The notes under the pieces are model-generated. The model was not told where the DNA came from, made no database searches, and saw only the letters and a program-made list of their open reading frames with translations. From NCBI GenBank assembly GCA_012522795.1, contig JAAYJT010000077.1, positions 1 to 44,228 of the forward strand: 44,228 nucleotides of DNA, given 5' to 3'. Shown here piece by piece: positions 27,136 to 34,705 of this stretch. This DNA comes from Bacteroidales bacterium (GTDB lineage: Bacteria > Bacteroidota > Bacteroidia > Bacteroidales > JAAYJT01). The position numbers were made by a program, and so were the translations under genes. Each line of letters opens with the position of its first letter. Positions within the stretch are counted from its first letter, which is position 1.

Positions 27136-29784
27136 TCAGTCAGTAATTATAAATTTAACACTTTCCATTGTTTTTGTTTGGATTTTCAGGCTGGCGACAT
27201 ACCAGCCGGATTTCCAGTCACGAGTATTAATTATTTGCTGGTTTACAGGTCCGCTTACCTCCATGGTGTGAACCAACCTGCCGGTATCATCCGTAAACTC
27301 AAGCCGACCTTTGGCTTCGGCATCCATAACGTATTCCACAATCAGAAAATCGCGTGCCGGAAGCGGATATACATTCAGGCTTTTCGTGGGCAGGTTTTCA
27401 AGCATTGTTTGGTATGTTGTTTCCATTGCCCTTGATTTCAGTAAATCGGGCAGTAGAATGGGTTCGTTGTAGGTAAGCGCTTGCAATGCCAACAAGGCGT
27501 TCCTGGCATAAACAGCGGCAGGTCCTGTTGATTCGCTTTCGATGTCCAGCAGCATGGAAATATGCTGGCTTTCGGCATTCTGGATTCCCTTTCCTTCCTG
27601 AGCTAAACTTGCCAGTATGTCATATAATATCTGTATTTGCTGGTATTCTGATTGCTGTAAGTTACTTAGGTTTATCTGTGAAGGAATATTGTTTAAAACC
27701 GCAGTTCCCTGGACAGACTGCCCCATTTCAAGGTACATGAAAGCCAGATTATACTTAGACGCCAAACTATTGTCGTTTTCCCATAACCATATAAGGCTGT
27801 CGTTATCATTTTGAAAGATTCTTGCCAGTGAGCTTACCGCAATCGCCTTATCAAGTAGATGGCGTGCCAGTTTTGATTCTATTTTTTCCCTTAATGAAAT
27901 AAAGTTCTTCCCCTGCAAAATCTGTGCTTTCATATAATCCGGCAAAGGAGTCCAGCGTTGATTAAGTTCGTCCATCAATTTTGCTGATTTGGCCGTTTGA
28001 GGATTTGCAACCATAATATCACGAATCATGGCATTTATTAATACATCTTCTTTGTATATTGCATTGCTTACTACAGTATCACTTAGCCAGGGCGATATTG
28101 CCATCAATTCGTCATATAATTCCATGGCTTCGGGTGATGTGCTCATGTACACATCCCAACTAAGTTCATTGGTATTCCCTCCGTCAACCATCAAGGCAAG
28201 CATACCACGGATCTCCTCTTCCTGTTGACTGCTCTCTGCCATCTGCTGCATTAGTTCTTCCTCGTTTCCTCCACCACCGATTGATAGTTTACAGGGACAA
28301 CCTTCGGAAAAAGACCATGGAAAATTTAATAAAACAGATGTAATAGTTACTGTGTTGGCAGTGAAACTTTGCGGGATAACTCTTTGAAATACCTGATCGT
28401 AATTATAAGGTACAAAATAGGTGATATGTTCCCCTTCATTATTGATATCATTGTATGGCACTCCGGTATGATGGTGGAAAAGATTGCCTGCCATAAAGGT
28501 GCTATCGCCCTGCCAGGCGGCTATGCCAAGCCTGCGGTCAGATTCAGATTTAGGAATCAGGATATCAGCCCAGGTATCAGTAAAATCGTTGCAAAGTAGC
28601 TGTAAGCCAATATTTGTGTTGTAATCTTTATTGGTTCCCTGCGCCGAGATACCCTGCTCCAGCCTGATAAAGCGGTTGCGATAAACCTCGTTGGGGTTAG
28701 TTCCTGAATTATTTACAATCAGCCCTATACCTGTGGCACTTGTTCCATTATGTCTGAACTCGTTGTCCTCTACCCAGTATCCGGTACAGCCGTCAAGGTA
28801 CATGCCGTAGCCGCCGTTTTCTTCAAACGGAGTGTTGATAATAAAATCATTTGAGGTAACCCGTGCATTTGTAACTCCACTTAAATAAAGGCTGCGGTAG
28901 TTGTTCTCAAATTCATTCTTAATAACCGATATATAGCTGTTTTGCCCTGCACTCAGCACATAAATGCCGTAGTAAAGGTTTGTGAATTTGTTTGGGTAGT
29001 ATTCAGTAGGCGGGCAGGGAGTTATCAGTGAAGAGCATTTGTTTTTAAGATTTGAATTAAACACATAGATTCCGTTACCGCGGGCTAAAGAGTTAGGTTC
29101 AAGAACATTGCGGTAGTTTTTAAAAGTACAACCGCTGATGTCCTGAATATTGTTAGTAATGAGCTTTATAAAATAGTCAGGAACAACAGTATTAAGAACC
29201 GTAGCTTTGGTTTCGAAAGTGCTGTGTCTGATATAGCTTATATTAGTATTGTTATAAGGCAGCATTTCAATGGCAGTTTGGTTATTGCTGAAAATGGCAT
29301 TTTCAACCTGAACAATACCACCGGTTTGTGTATAATTGAACCTCTCTTCTGAAAATGTTTTAATTCCAGCACGAATAGCAGTTTCAGCATTTGCGATTGT
29401 TCCTCCGTTAATCACCTGCACCCACCCCTGGTTAGATGTTGGGGACTGGTTAAGGTCAGGATTTCCGAGAACTTCAATACCGAGCCATGGATCAAGACAT
29501 TCAGTAGTTATGGTTCCGCCGTCAACCACAAGTTTGCCACCAGGTTCAACGGTTATTTTGGTACCGGCATCCATGTAAAGCGTGGAGGTGATGGTTAGTA
29601 CGGTGCCAGGATTCATCCTGATGTTTTTGGTTTGTGCGCGGGGCAAGTCCCACACTTCTGAATCACGGATAATGGTTTCATTCTCGTTACCAAATCCAAC
29701 GGGTGGAAATAAAAGAACAAGCAAGAATACAATGACAATTCGCCGGCTCGCATATGAAATAAATCGTTGTTTTTGTTTAATCAT
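27136..29784 (-). CDS. T9SS-sorted right-handed beta-helix protein
   Basis: An 882-aa exported protein with a signal peptide at 1-32 (VIVFLLVLLFPPVGFG). Residues about 60-420 are right-handed parallel beta-helix repeats with NxF and GI-type rungs (YRHSTFETKATV, IKNEFENNYRSLYLSG, YWVEDNEFRHNGT). Residues about 510-790 are helical and low in motifs. The last 80 are a type A T9SS sorting domain starting LNVYPLPARDFLIVEY and ending WYVASLKIQT. Beta-helix folds in secreted proteins often bind or cleave polysaccharides, but no lyase or hydrolase active site is evident. Adhesion or glycan binding is the best guess. Confidence 0.82.
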   Translation of the reverse strand: MIKQKQRFISYASRRIVIVFLLVLLFPPVGFGNENETIIRDSEVWDLPRAQTKNIRMNPGTVLTITSTLYMDAGTKITVEPGGKLVVDGGTITTECLDPWLGIEVLGNPDLNQSPTSNQGWVQVINGGTIANAETAIRAGIKTFSEERFNYTQTGGIVQVENAIFSNNQTAIEMLPYNNTNISYIRHSTFETKATVLNTVVPDYFIKLITNNIQDISGCTFKNYRNVLEPNSLARGNGIYVFNSNLKNKCSSLITPCPPTEYYPNKFTNLYYGIYVLSAGQNSYISVIKNEFENNYRSLYLSGVTNARVTSNDFIINTPFEENGGYGMYLDGCTGYWVEDNEFRHNGTSATGIGLIVNNSGTNPNEVYRNRFIRLEQGISAQGTNKDYNTNIGLQLLCNDFTDTWADILIPKSESDRRLGIAAWQGDSTFMAGNLFHHHTGVPYNDINNEGEHITYFVPYNYDQVFQRVIPQSFTANTVTITSVLLNFPWSFSEGCPCKLSIGGGGNEEELMQQMAESSQQEEEIRGMLALMVDGGNTNELSWDVYMSTSPEAMELYDELMAISPWLSDTVVSNAIYKEDVLINAMIRDIMVANPQTAKSAKLMDELNQRWTPLPDYMKAQILQGKNFISLREKIESKLARHLLDKAIAVSSLARIFQNDNDSLIWLWENDNSLASKYNLAFMYLEMGQSVQGTAVLNNIPSQINLSNLQQSEYQQIQILYDILASLAQEGKGIQNAESQHISMLLDIESESTGPAAVYARNALLALQALTYNEPILLPDLLKSRAMETTYQTMLENLPTKSLNVYPLPARDFLIVEYVMDAEAKGRLEFTDDTGRLVHTMEVSGPVNQQIINTRDWKSGWYVASLKIQTKTMESVKFIITD

Positions 29785-29975
29785 GTTTATATTATGGTCA
29801 TAAAGTTAATGAATAAAAAGTTATGTGTTGAATTATTTTTATCATTTAAGGATTTTCTGTACTAAAAAAGTATCATTAAATTTTCACCGCATCTATCATT
29901 AATCCAACAGTTTGCGCATTTGGGCAGGCGATAACTGAGGGACAAAAAGTAGCGGACATAAGGAAGATTTCTGCT

Positions 29976-30653
29976 TCAATTCAAAATAATATCAATTGTA
30001 TCCACCACATCTAATACATTGATAATTCCATCACCATTAACATCGGCGTTTTCAAAACAGAAAGGCTGTGGGTTGTCGCCAAGCATATATTTAACTGTTG
30101 TTATTACATCCATGACATTAACGCTTCCATTACAATTTGAATCCCCGCTTGTAAGAGGCATGGATTCAATTATTGAAACTATGCCATGAATACAGTCCTC
30201 AAGGGGATCTGAACGATACGAGCCTGCCATACTACAATATACAGGTTCTAACATATAATTACCGGTCTGAGATGGTGTATTAAGCTTAAACGACACCACT
30301 ATACCGATATTTCCTAAAAATGCTGCCCCTGTTTCACTTACAGCAACAACTTCGAATATGTTAGTACCTGGTATTGTATTGGATCCAACAATATGATCTA
30401 CCTGTCGTAAGGGATTAAGTACGGCTGAACCGGCAATATATGAAAAACCGGATGGTAACGGAACATCTAACAGAAAGGCAGTTATAGGTTCTTTAATTTG
30501 CATTTCAACATCAATAACCACAGTTGACTGTGGCAACCCAACAGCATCATGAATTTTCAGGATGTTAGTTTCAGGAAGCTGAGCTTTACCCGTAAAAGGG
30601 ATCAATAACAGTGCAAACAGAATTGTTTTTGGGATTTGGATATTTTTTTTCAT
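29976..30653 (-). CDS. Secreted cohesin-like plus type I dockerin protein (copy 2)
   Basis: A 225-aa paralogue of the protein at 24568. Start is the ATG at 30653 (MKKNIQIPKTILFALLL, signal peptide), not the upstream in-frame ATG at 30716. The cohesin-like domain has diverged (GSAVLNPLRQVDHIVG), while the first dockerin loop and linker (GDSNCNGSVNVMDVITTVKY) are identical to copy 1. The DNA over about 95 nt around that linker is also identical. The last helix differs, with GIINVLDVVDTIDIILN at the end. No T9SS tail. First gene of the island's minus-strand set. Same-nucleotide identity suggests recent duplication or gene conversion. Confidence 0.8.
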   Translation of the reverse strand: MKKNIQIPKTILFALLLIPFTGKAQLPETNILKIHDAVGLPQSTVVIDVEMQIKEPITAFLLDVPLPSGFSYIAGSAVLNPLRQVDHIVGSNTIPGTNIFEVVAVSETGAAFLGNIGIVVSFKLNTPSQTGNYMLEPVYCSMAGSYRSDPLEDCIHGIVSIIESMPLTSGDSNCNGSVNVMDVITTVKYMLGDNPQPFCFENADVNGDGIINVLDVVDTIDIILN

Positions 30654-31039
30654 AAAAATTTTATTTATAAGATTTAAGAATAATAATGATAAAAAAGTTG
30701 GGTACGGGCAATTCATTTTATTTTATGGCGGATAGATTTTATCATACCCTATAACATCAAATAAATAAATAGCAAAATTATTTTTAAATAGTAGGAAATA
30801 ATGTGTGATCGTGCCTGTGTGCCAACGTACTTGCGTATTTGCGTAACTGCGTAACATAGGTTAAAATTTGGGTTACTAAGATAATACAAAAAATTGAGAA
30901 GCAATCAAAATAGCCCCGATTTTTAGGAGGTAATTTTACTTTTCAATATACTTTATTAACAAAACAGGTTTTAAGATTAGTCTGTTATTTCAGTATTTTA
31001 AAAAATAGGTGTTTATCCCGGAAATACTGTACTACTTAA
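30654..31039. other. Intergenic region upstream of cohesin-dockerin copy 2
   Basis: About 385 nt without a gene. It contains a -7-like TAATTTTG on the minus strand at 30773-30780, about 120 nt before copy 2. It also holds a small tandem of TTGCGTA/CTGCGTA words at 30829-30856. Confidence 0.5.
30773..30780 (-). promoter_or_regulatory. -7 element for the cohesin-dockerin island
   Basis: The minus strand reads TAATTTTG, matching TAnnTTTG, about 120 nt upstream of copy 2. No good -33 TTG is seen. This would be the only candidate driving the four-gene minus-strand series from its first gene. Confidence 0.3.
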
Positions 31040-31138
31040 CCTGTCCATCTTAGTGCGACAGATTTGAATTTTTTATCCGACAACTAATTGAATATCAATG
31101 TAATATTTTGGGTGCTTTAATAAAGCGGACAAGTCAGG
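31040..31138. repeat. 99-bp MITE-like repeat B, right copy
   Basis: Same length and orientation as 24437-24535, with about 16 differences. It starts CCTGTCCATCTTAGTG and ends TAAAGCGGACAAGTCAGG, two bases before boundary repeat A begins. Confidence 0.7.
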
Positions 31139-31140
31139 AA

Positions 31141-31221
31141 ATTAATTTCATTGAATACACTGAAGGATTGGGAGCTATTGTTAATCACATTAACGCTGAA
31201 CTGCACCGACTTTTTGGATGA
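31141..31221 (+). pseudogene. Relic of the deoxynucleoside kinase 3' end (in boundary repeat A, right copy)
   Basis: Reads INFIEYTEGLGAIVNHIN, then AELHRLFG and stop, matching the last 26 codons of the intact kinase ending at 24387. The whole repeat runs on to about 31263, into the intact PPSR gene. The stop of this relic directly abuts the PPSR stop on the other strand, preserving the original convergent arrangement. Confidence 0.85.
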
Positions 31222-32034
31222 TTATCCTGAAATTTGATTAGCATGCATTATAGCCATAATTTCACTTGCAATTTCTTCAATGGGTTTATTTGTAACCTTT
31301 ATAATTGGCCATAATGGCTGTCGCTGAAAAAAAGAGTTGGCATAGTTTAGTTCTCTTTTAACATAATCGAGCCCGGCATAATTTTCAGGATCAATACCCA
31401 GATGATGCTGCCTTGCCTGCCGAAGCGAGGAAAGATTATATGCGTAATTAGTGAGACAGAAAACTTTTTCGGGAGATATATTAAATAATTGTTCGGGAGG
31501 ATCAATATTCAGTATAATCGGAACATTTGCCACAAGCCAGCCTTTAAAAGCAAAATAAATACTTAAAGGGGTTTTAAAGGTTCTTGAAACACCCAGTAAT
31601 ATAATTTCAGCTTTATATAGCTCATCGGGTCGTTGTCCGTCGTCGTGCTGAAAAGCAAATTGCATGGCATCAATGCGTTTAAAATATTCAGCATTTATTT
31701 TGTTAAAAAGCCCCGGTTCCTCTGTTGGCGAGTGCATTAATTTTTCAGAAAGCCTTGCAAGAAGAGGTCCCATCAGGTCAATGGTTTCAACATTATGATT
31801 TCTGCCGGCTGTAATCATGAAATTTCGTAAATCATGAGTAACAATCGTATGCACAATGAAAGCATTATTGTCGGCAGCTTCTTTTACAGCCTCTTCAATT
31901 TCATGCTTATGTCTCACTTCTTTTTTGGTTTCAATTTCAACTTCATGAGAAGGGAACTGAAGAAGAGCTGCTCTTAATGCCTGAGTAGCAGTTCGCCCTG
32001 TACCATCAGAAACTATGTAGATTATTGACTTCAT
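31222..32034 (-). CDS. PEP synthase/PPDK regulatory kinase-pyrophosphorylase (PPSR, DUF299)
   Basis: A 270-aa bifunctional regulator. Family members phosphorylate a Thr next to the catalytic His of PEP synthase or pyruvate phosphate dikinase using ADP, and reverse this with Pi to give PPi. Visible features are IVSDGTGRTATQAL at the N-terminus, HTIVTHDLRN, DLMGPLL and the P-loop-like GVSRTFKTPLSIY, where the family usually has GVSRTSKTP. It is complete. A -7 element TATCTTTG on the minus strand (32114-32121) lies about 80 nt upstream. Target enzyme is not in the window; PPDK is plausible given the PPi-type PFK. Confidence 0.92.
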   Translation of the reverse strand: MKSIIYIVSDGTGRTATQALRAALLQFPSHEVEIETKKEVRHKHEIEEAVKEAADNNAFIVHTIVTHDLRNFMITAGRNHNVETIDLMGPLLARLSEKLMHSPTEEPGLFNKINAEYFKRIDAMQFAFQHDDGQRPDELYKAEIILLGVSRTFKTPLSIYFAFKGWLVANVPIILNIDPPEQLFNISPEKVFCLTNYAYNLSSLRQARQHHLGIDPENYAGLDYVKRELNYANSFFQRQPLWPIIKVTNKPIEEIASEIMAIMHANQISG

Positions 32035-32113
32035 AAAATGGTCATTTAACAGGTTAGGAATATAATAGCTCGAAAGCCGAAGAACGATTTAGCAATACCA
32101 CTTTCATTTCAAG

Positions 32114-32121
32114 CAAAGATA
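32114..32121 (-). promoter_or_regulatory. -7 element for PPSR gene
   Basis: The minus strand reads TATCTTTG, matching TAnnTTTG, about 80 nt before the PPSR start codon. Confidence 0.35.
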
Positions 32122-32229
32122 ATCAATGAAGTGAAGGCAGTATCATAGAAAAATAAAAAAATGAAACTTAAGAGAGAGATTATGTATTTTCGCAAAAAAT
32201 TCGATTAAAATAAAATTGCTCTGATCGTC

Positions 32230-32964
32230 ATGGAATTATATTCAGCAATGATCAATAAAAAACAAGCCGGAGAAAAACAATTTGCAATATTGTTTGATCC
32301 TGACAAGGTTGATCATAAAAAAATACTAAAAACAGCAAGGCTTGCCCAAAAATCCGGTGTTGACTGGTTTTTTGTTGGAGGTAGCCTGCTTATTCAGAAT
32401 TCTCTGGACAGTTGTATAAAAGTGTTAAAAGAAAATTGCGATATTCCTGTTGTTTTGTTTCCGGGCAATACTCTGCAGATGAGCAGCAAAGCAGATGCAA
32501 TTCTGTTTCTGTCATTGATCTCAGGAAGAAATGCCGAAATGCTCATAGGAAGGCATGTTATTGCTGCACCTTATCTTAAGTTAAGTTCATTAGAAGTGAT
32601 AAGTACGGGATACATGCTTATTGAAAGTGGAAAACCAACAACAGTTTCATACATGAGCAATTCAGCTCCCATTCCTGCCGATAAAAACGACATAGCAGCA
32701 TGTACTGCTATTGCAGGCGAGATGCTTGGAATGAAGCTGATTTTTATGGATGCCGGTAGTGGTGCAACAAATCCTGTTCCTGAACCCATGATAGAAATGG
32801 TTGCAAAGTCAGTGAATATTCCTCTGGTAATAGGTGGTGGTATTAATACTCCTGAAAAAGCTGCAGGTGCATGTGCAGCCGGTGCTGATATTATTGTAAT
32901 TGGAAACGCAATTGAAAAAGATCATGAACTTATCCCGAAAATTTCGGCTTCCATAAAAAGATGA
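32230..32964 (+). CDS. Geranylgeranylglyceryl phosphate synthase family (GGGPS/PcrB)
   Basis: A 244-aa TIM-barrel prenyltransferase. Archaeal members join GGPP to glycerol-1-phosphate in the first step of ether lipid synthesis. Bacterial members use varied chain lengths. Conserved segments include LFDPDKVD (about 21-28), FFVGGSLL, ISTGYMLIESGKPT, DAGSGATNPVP (usually EAGSG, here with Asp) and IGGGINTPEKA, which binds the phosphate. The related Flavobacterium-type proteins belong to group II GGGP synthases. A glycerol-1-phosphate dehydrogenase is not in the window. Together with the GGPP-type synthase at 13747 it suggests an isoprenoid-ether or glycerol-prenyl product. Confidence 0.88.
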   Translation: MELYSAMINKKQAGEKQFAILFDPDKVDHKKILKTARLAQKSGVDWFFVGGSLLIQNSLDSCIKVLKENCDIPVVLFPGNTLQMSSKADAILFLSLISGRNAEMLIGRHVIAAPYLKLSSLEVISTGYMLIESGKPTTVSYMSNSAPIPADKNDIAACTAIAGEMLGMKLIFMDAGSGATNPVPEPMIEMVAKSVNIPLVIGGGINTPEKAAGACAAGADIIVIGNAIEKDHELIPKISASIKR

Positions 32965-33007
32965 ATTTCAAATTCTTACAACTCATTTTTCCTGTTTTGA
33001 AACTGCT

Positions 33008-34639
33008 ATGATTAAATTCAAAAAAATACCTCACACCTTTGCAATCGTCTTTTTTATTATTCTTTTTTCAGCCATACTTACATGGATAATCCCTCCGGGT
33101 AAATACACAGCCGGGAAACAGGTAATCAACGGAAAAGAGCAAACAATAATGGTTTTCAGGTATGATCATTCACTTCCTGAAGAAGATAGGTCAACACTTG
33201 GCAGCGGAGGCGAAAAACAAACCTGGCAGGTATTTGCAGCACTTTTTAAGGGATTTGTAAAACAATCCAATATCATTATTTTCATCATTATGATAGGGGG
33301 TGCCTTTTGGATCATGAATCAAAGCAGGGCAATAGATGTAGGTATTCTGGCATTTTTGCAGTTTACCCGCCGGCTTGAACGTTTCAGCCTGATTAAAAAA
33401 ATCGGGATAAACAACATTGTGATGGTGCTTATTATGCTGATGTTCAGCTTGTTTGGTGCAATTTTCGGAATGAGTGAAGAAACTATTGCTTTTGTAATTA
33501 TTTTAGTACCTCTTGCCATACGTATGGGTTACGATTCAATTATTGGAGTTTGTCTTGTATATGTGGCAGCACATATTGGATTTGCAGGTGCTGTATTAAA
33601 TCCTTTTACAATTGGCATTGCGCAAGGTCTTGCTGAAATACCACTGTTTTCAGGTATTGAATATCGTGTTTTTTGCTGGGTAGTGATTAATATTGTTGGC
33701 TTCGCATTCATTTTACATTATGCCCGTAAAGTAAAAAAGAATCCGGAATTATCCCCTGTTTTTACTGAGGATGCCTACTGGCGCGAGAAAGGTGAAAGCG
33801 ATATTGAACATATTGAATATTATACTCCTAAAGCTGCCTGGTTTGTATTTGTAGCAATTCAACTGGTTTTAACAATATTTGCATTTATTTATCCTGTTTC
33901 AACCCTTAATATTGGCAATTCTTCTGTTACTTTCAGCATTATACCTATAACTGCTGTATTATTTGCAGTTGGCGGAGTTATAACATTGCGCAGATCAGTT
34001 CATTTTTTCATTCTTCATATACTGGCTTTCACTATCCTTTACCTTATTGTAGGAGTAATGGGTTATGGATGGTATGTTATGGAAATTGCAACATTGTTCA
34101 TGGCTATGGGTATAGCTTCAGGACTTGCAATGTCTCATTCAGCCGATAGAATTGCGCGTCTTTTTCTTGAAGGGGCAAAAGATATTCTTGGAGCTGCTGT
34201 TATAGTTGGTCTTGCCGGTGGAATTATTGTAATCTTTGATGATGGAGGCGTTATTGACACCATTTTATACAAACTCTCAAGATCAATGTCAGATTTTGGC
34301 GAGATTGCTTCGATAGGAATTATGTATCTTATTCAAACAGTTATAAATATTGTTATACCATCAGGTTCGGCAAAAGCAGCTATCACCATGCCAATAATGA
34401 CTCCTTTTTCCGACCTCATTGGTATTTCACGACAAGCTACTGTAATGGCATTTCAGTTTGGCGATGGTTTTACCAATATGATCACACCTACATCAGGAGT
34501 GCTGATAGGAGTGCTGGGAGTTGCACGCGTTCCATACGAAAAATGGGTAAAATGGGTCTTACCAATGCTTCTGACGCTTATTGTTTTGGGATTCCTTCTG
34601 CTTATACCCACTGTAACAATGAAGTTAAACGGTTTTTAA
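33008..34639 (+). CDS. YfcC/DcuC-like carrier
   Basis: A 543-aa inner-membrane protein with about 12 hydrophobic segments, starting PHTFAIVFFIILFSAILTWIIPPG. It fits the C4-dicarboxylate/basic amino-acid anaerobic carrier group (YfcC type, DcuC superfamily) with the two-half structure and a helix hairpin motif GSAKAAITMPIM near residue 455. Substrates in this group include dicarboxylates, arginine-ornithine exchange and others, so none is assigned. It follows the GGGPS gene by 43 nt in the same direction, possibly as an operon. Confidence 0.82.
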   Translation: MIKFKKIPHTFAIVFFIILFSAILTWIIPPGKYTAGKQVINGKEQTIMVFRYDHSLPEEDRSTLGSGGEKQTWQVFAALFKGFVKQSNIIIFIIMIGGAFWIMNQSRAIDVGILAFLQFTRRLERFSLIKKIGINNIVMVLIMLMFSLFGAIFGMSEETIAFVIILVPLAIRMGYDSIIGVCLVYVAAHIGFAGAVLNPFTIGIAQGLAEIPLFSGIEYRVFCWVVINIVGFAFILHYARKVKKNPELSPVFTEDAYWREKGESDIEHIEYYTPKAAWFVFVAIQLVLTIFAFIYPVSTLNIGNSSVTFSIIPITAVLFAVGGVITLRRSVHFFILHILAFTILYLIVGVMGYGWYVMEIATLFMAMGIASGLAMSHSADRIARLFLEGAKDILGAAVIVGLAGGIIVIFDDGGVIDTILYKLSRSMSDFGEIASIGIMYLIQTVINIVIPSGSAKAAITMPIMTPFSDLIGISRQATVMAFQFGDGFTNMITPTSGVLIGVLGVARVPYEKWVKWVLPMLLTLIVLGFLLLIPTVTMKLNGF

Positions 34640-34666
34640 CATAAACTTACATATCAATAGATTTTA

Positions 34667-34674
34667 TATATTTG
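34667..34674 (+). promoter_or_regulatory. -7 element for the lipoprotein peptidase gene
   Basis: TATATTTG fits TAnnTTTG about 32 nt before the ATG. The -33 element is not clear. Confidence 0.4.
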
Positions 34675-34705
34675 CGAATAATAATCCCACTAAATTTATT
34701 TTATC

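Noticed and set aside
24575-29803. Plus-strand ORFs of 60-85 codons inside the island
   Set aside because: They lie opposite longer minus-strand genes with signal peptides and known domains, and their translations show no domain signature.
30829-30856. Short TTGCGTA tandem as a CRISPR or iteron array
   Set aside because: Only about three 8-bp words with variation, no spacers of constant length and no cas or rep gene nearby.
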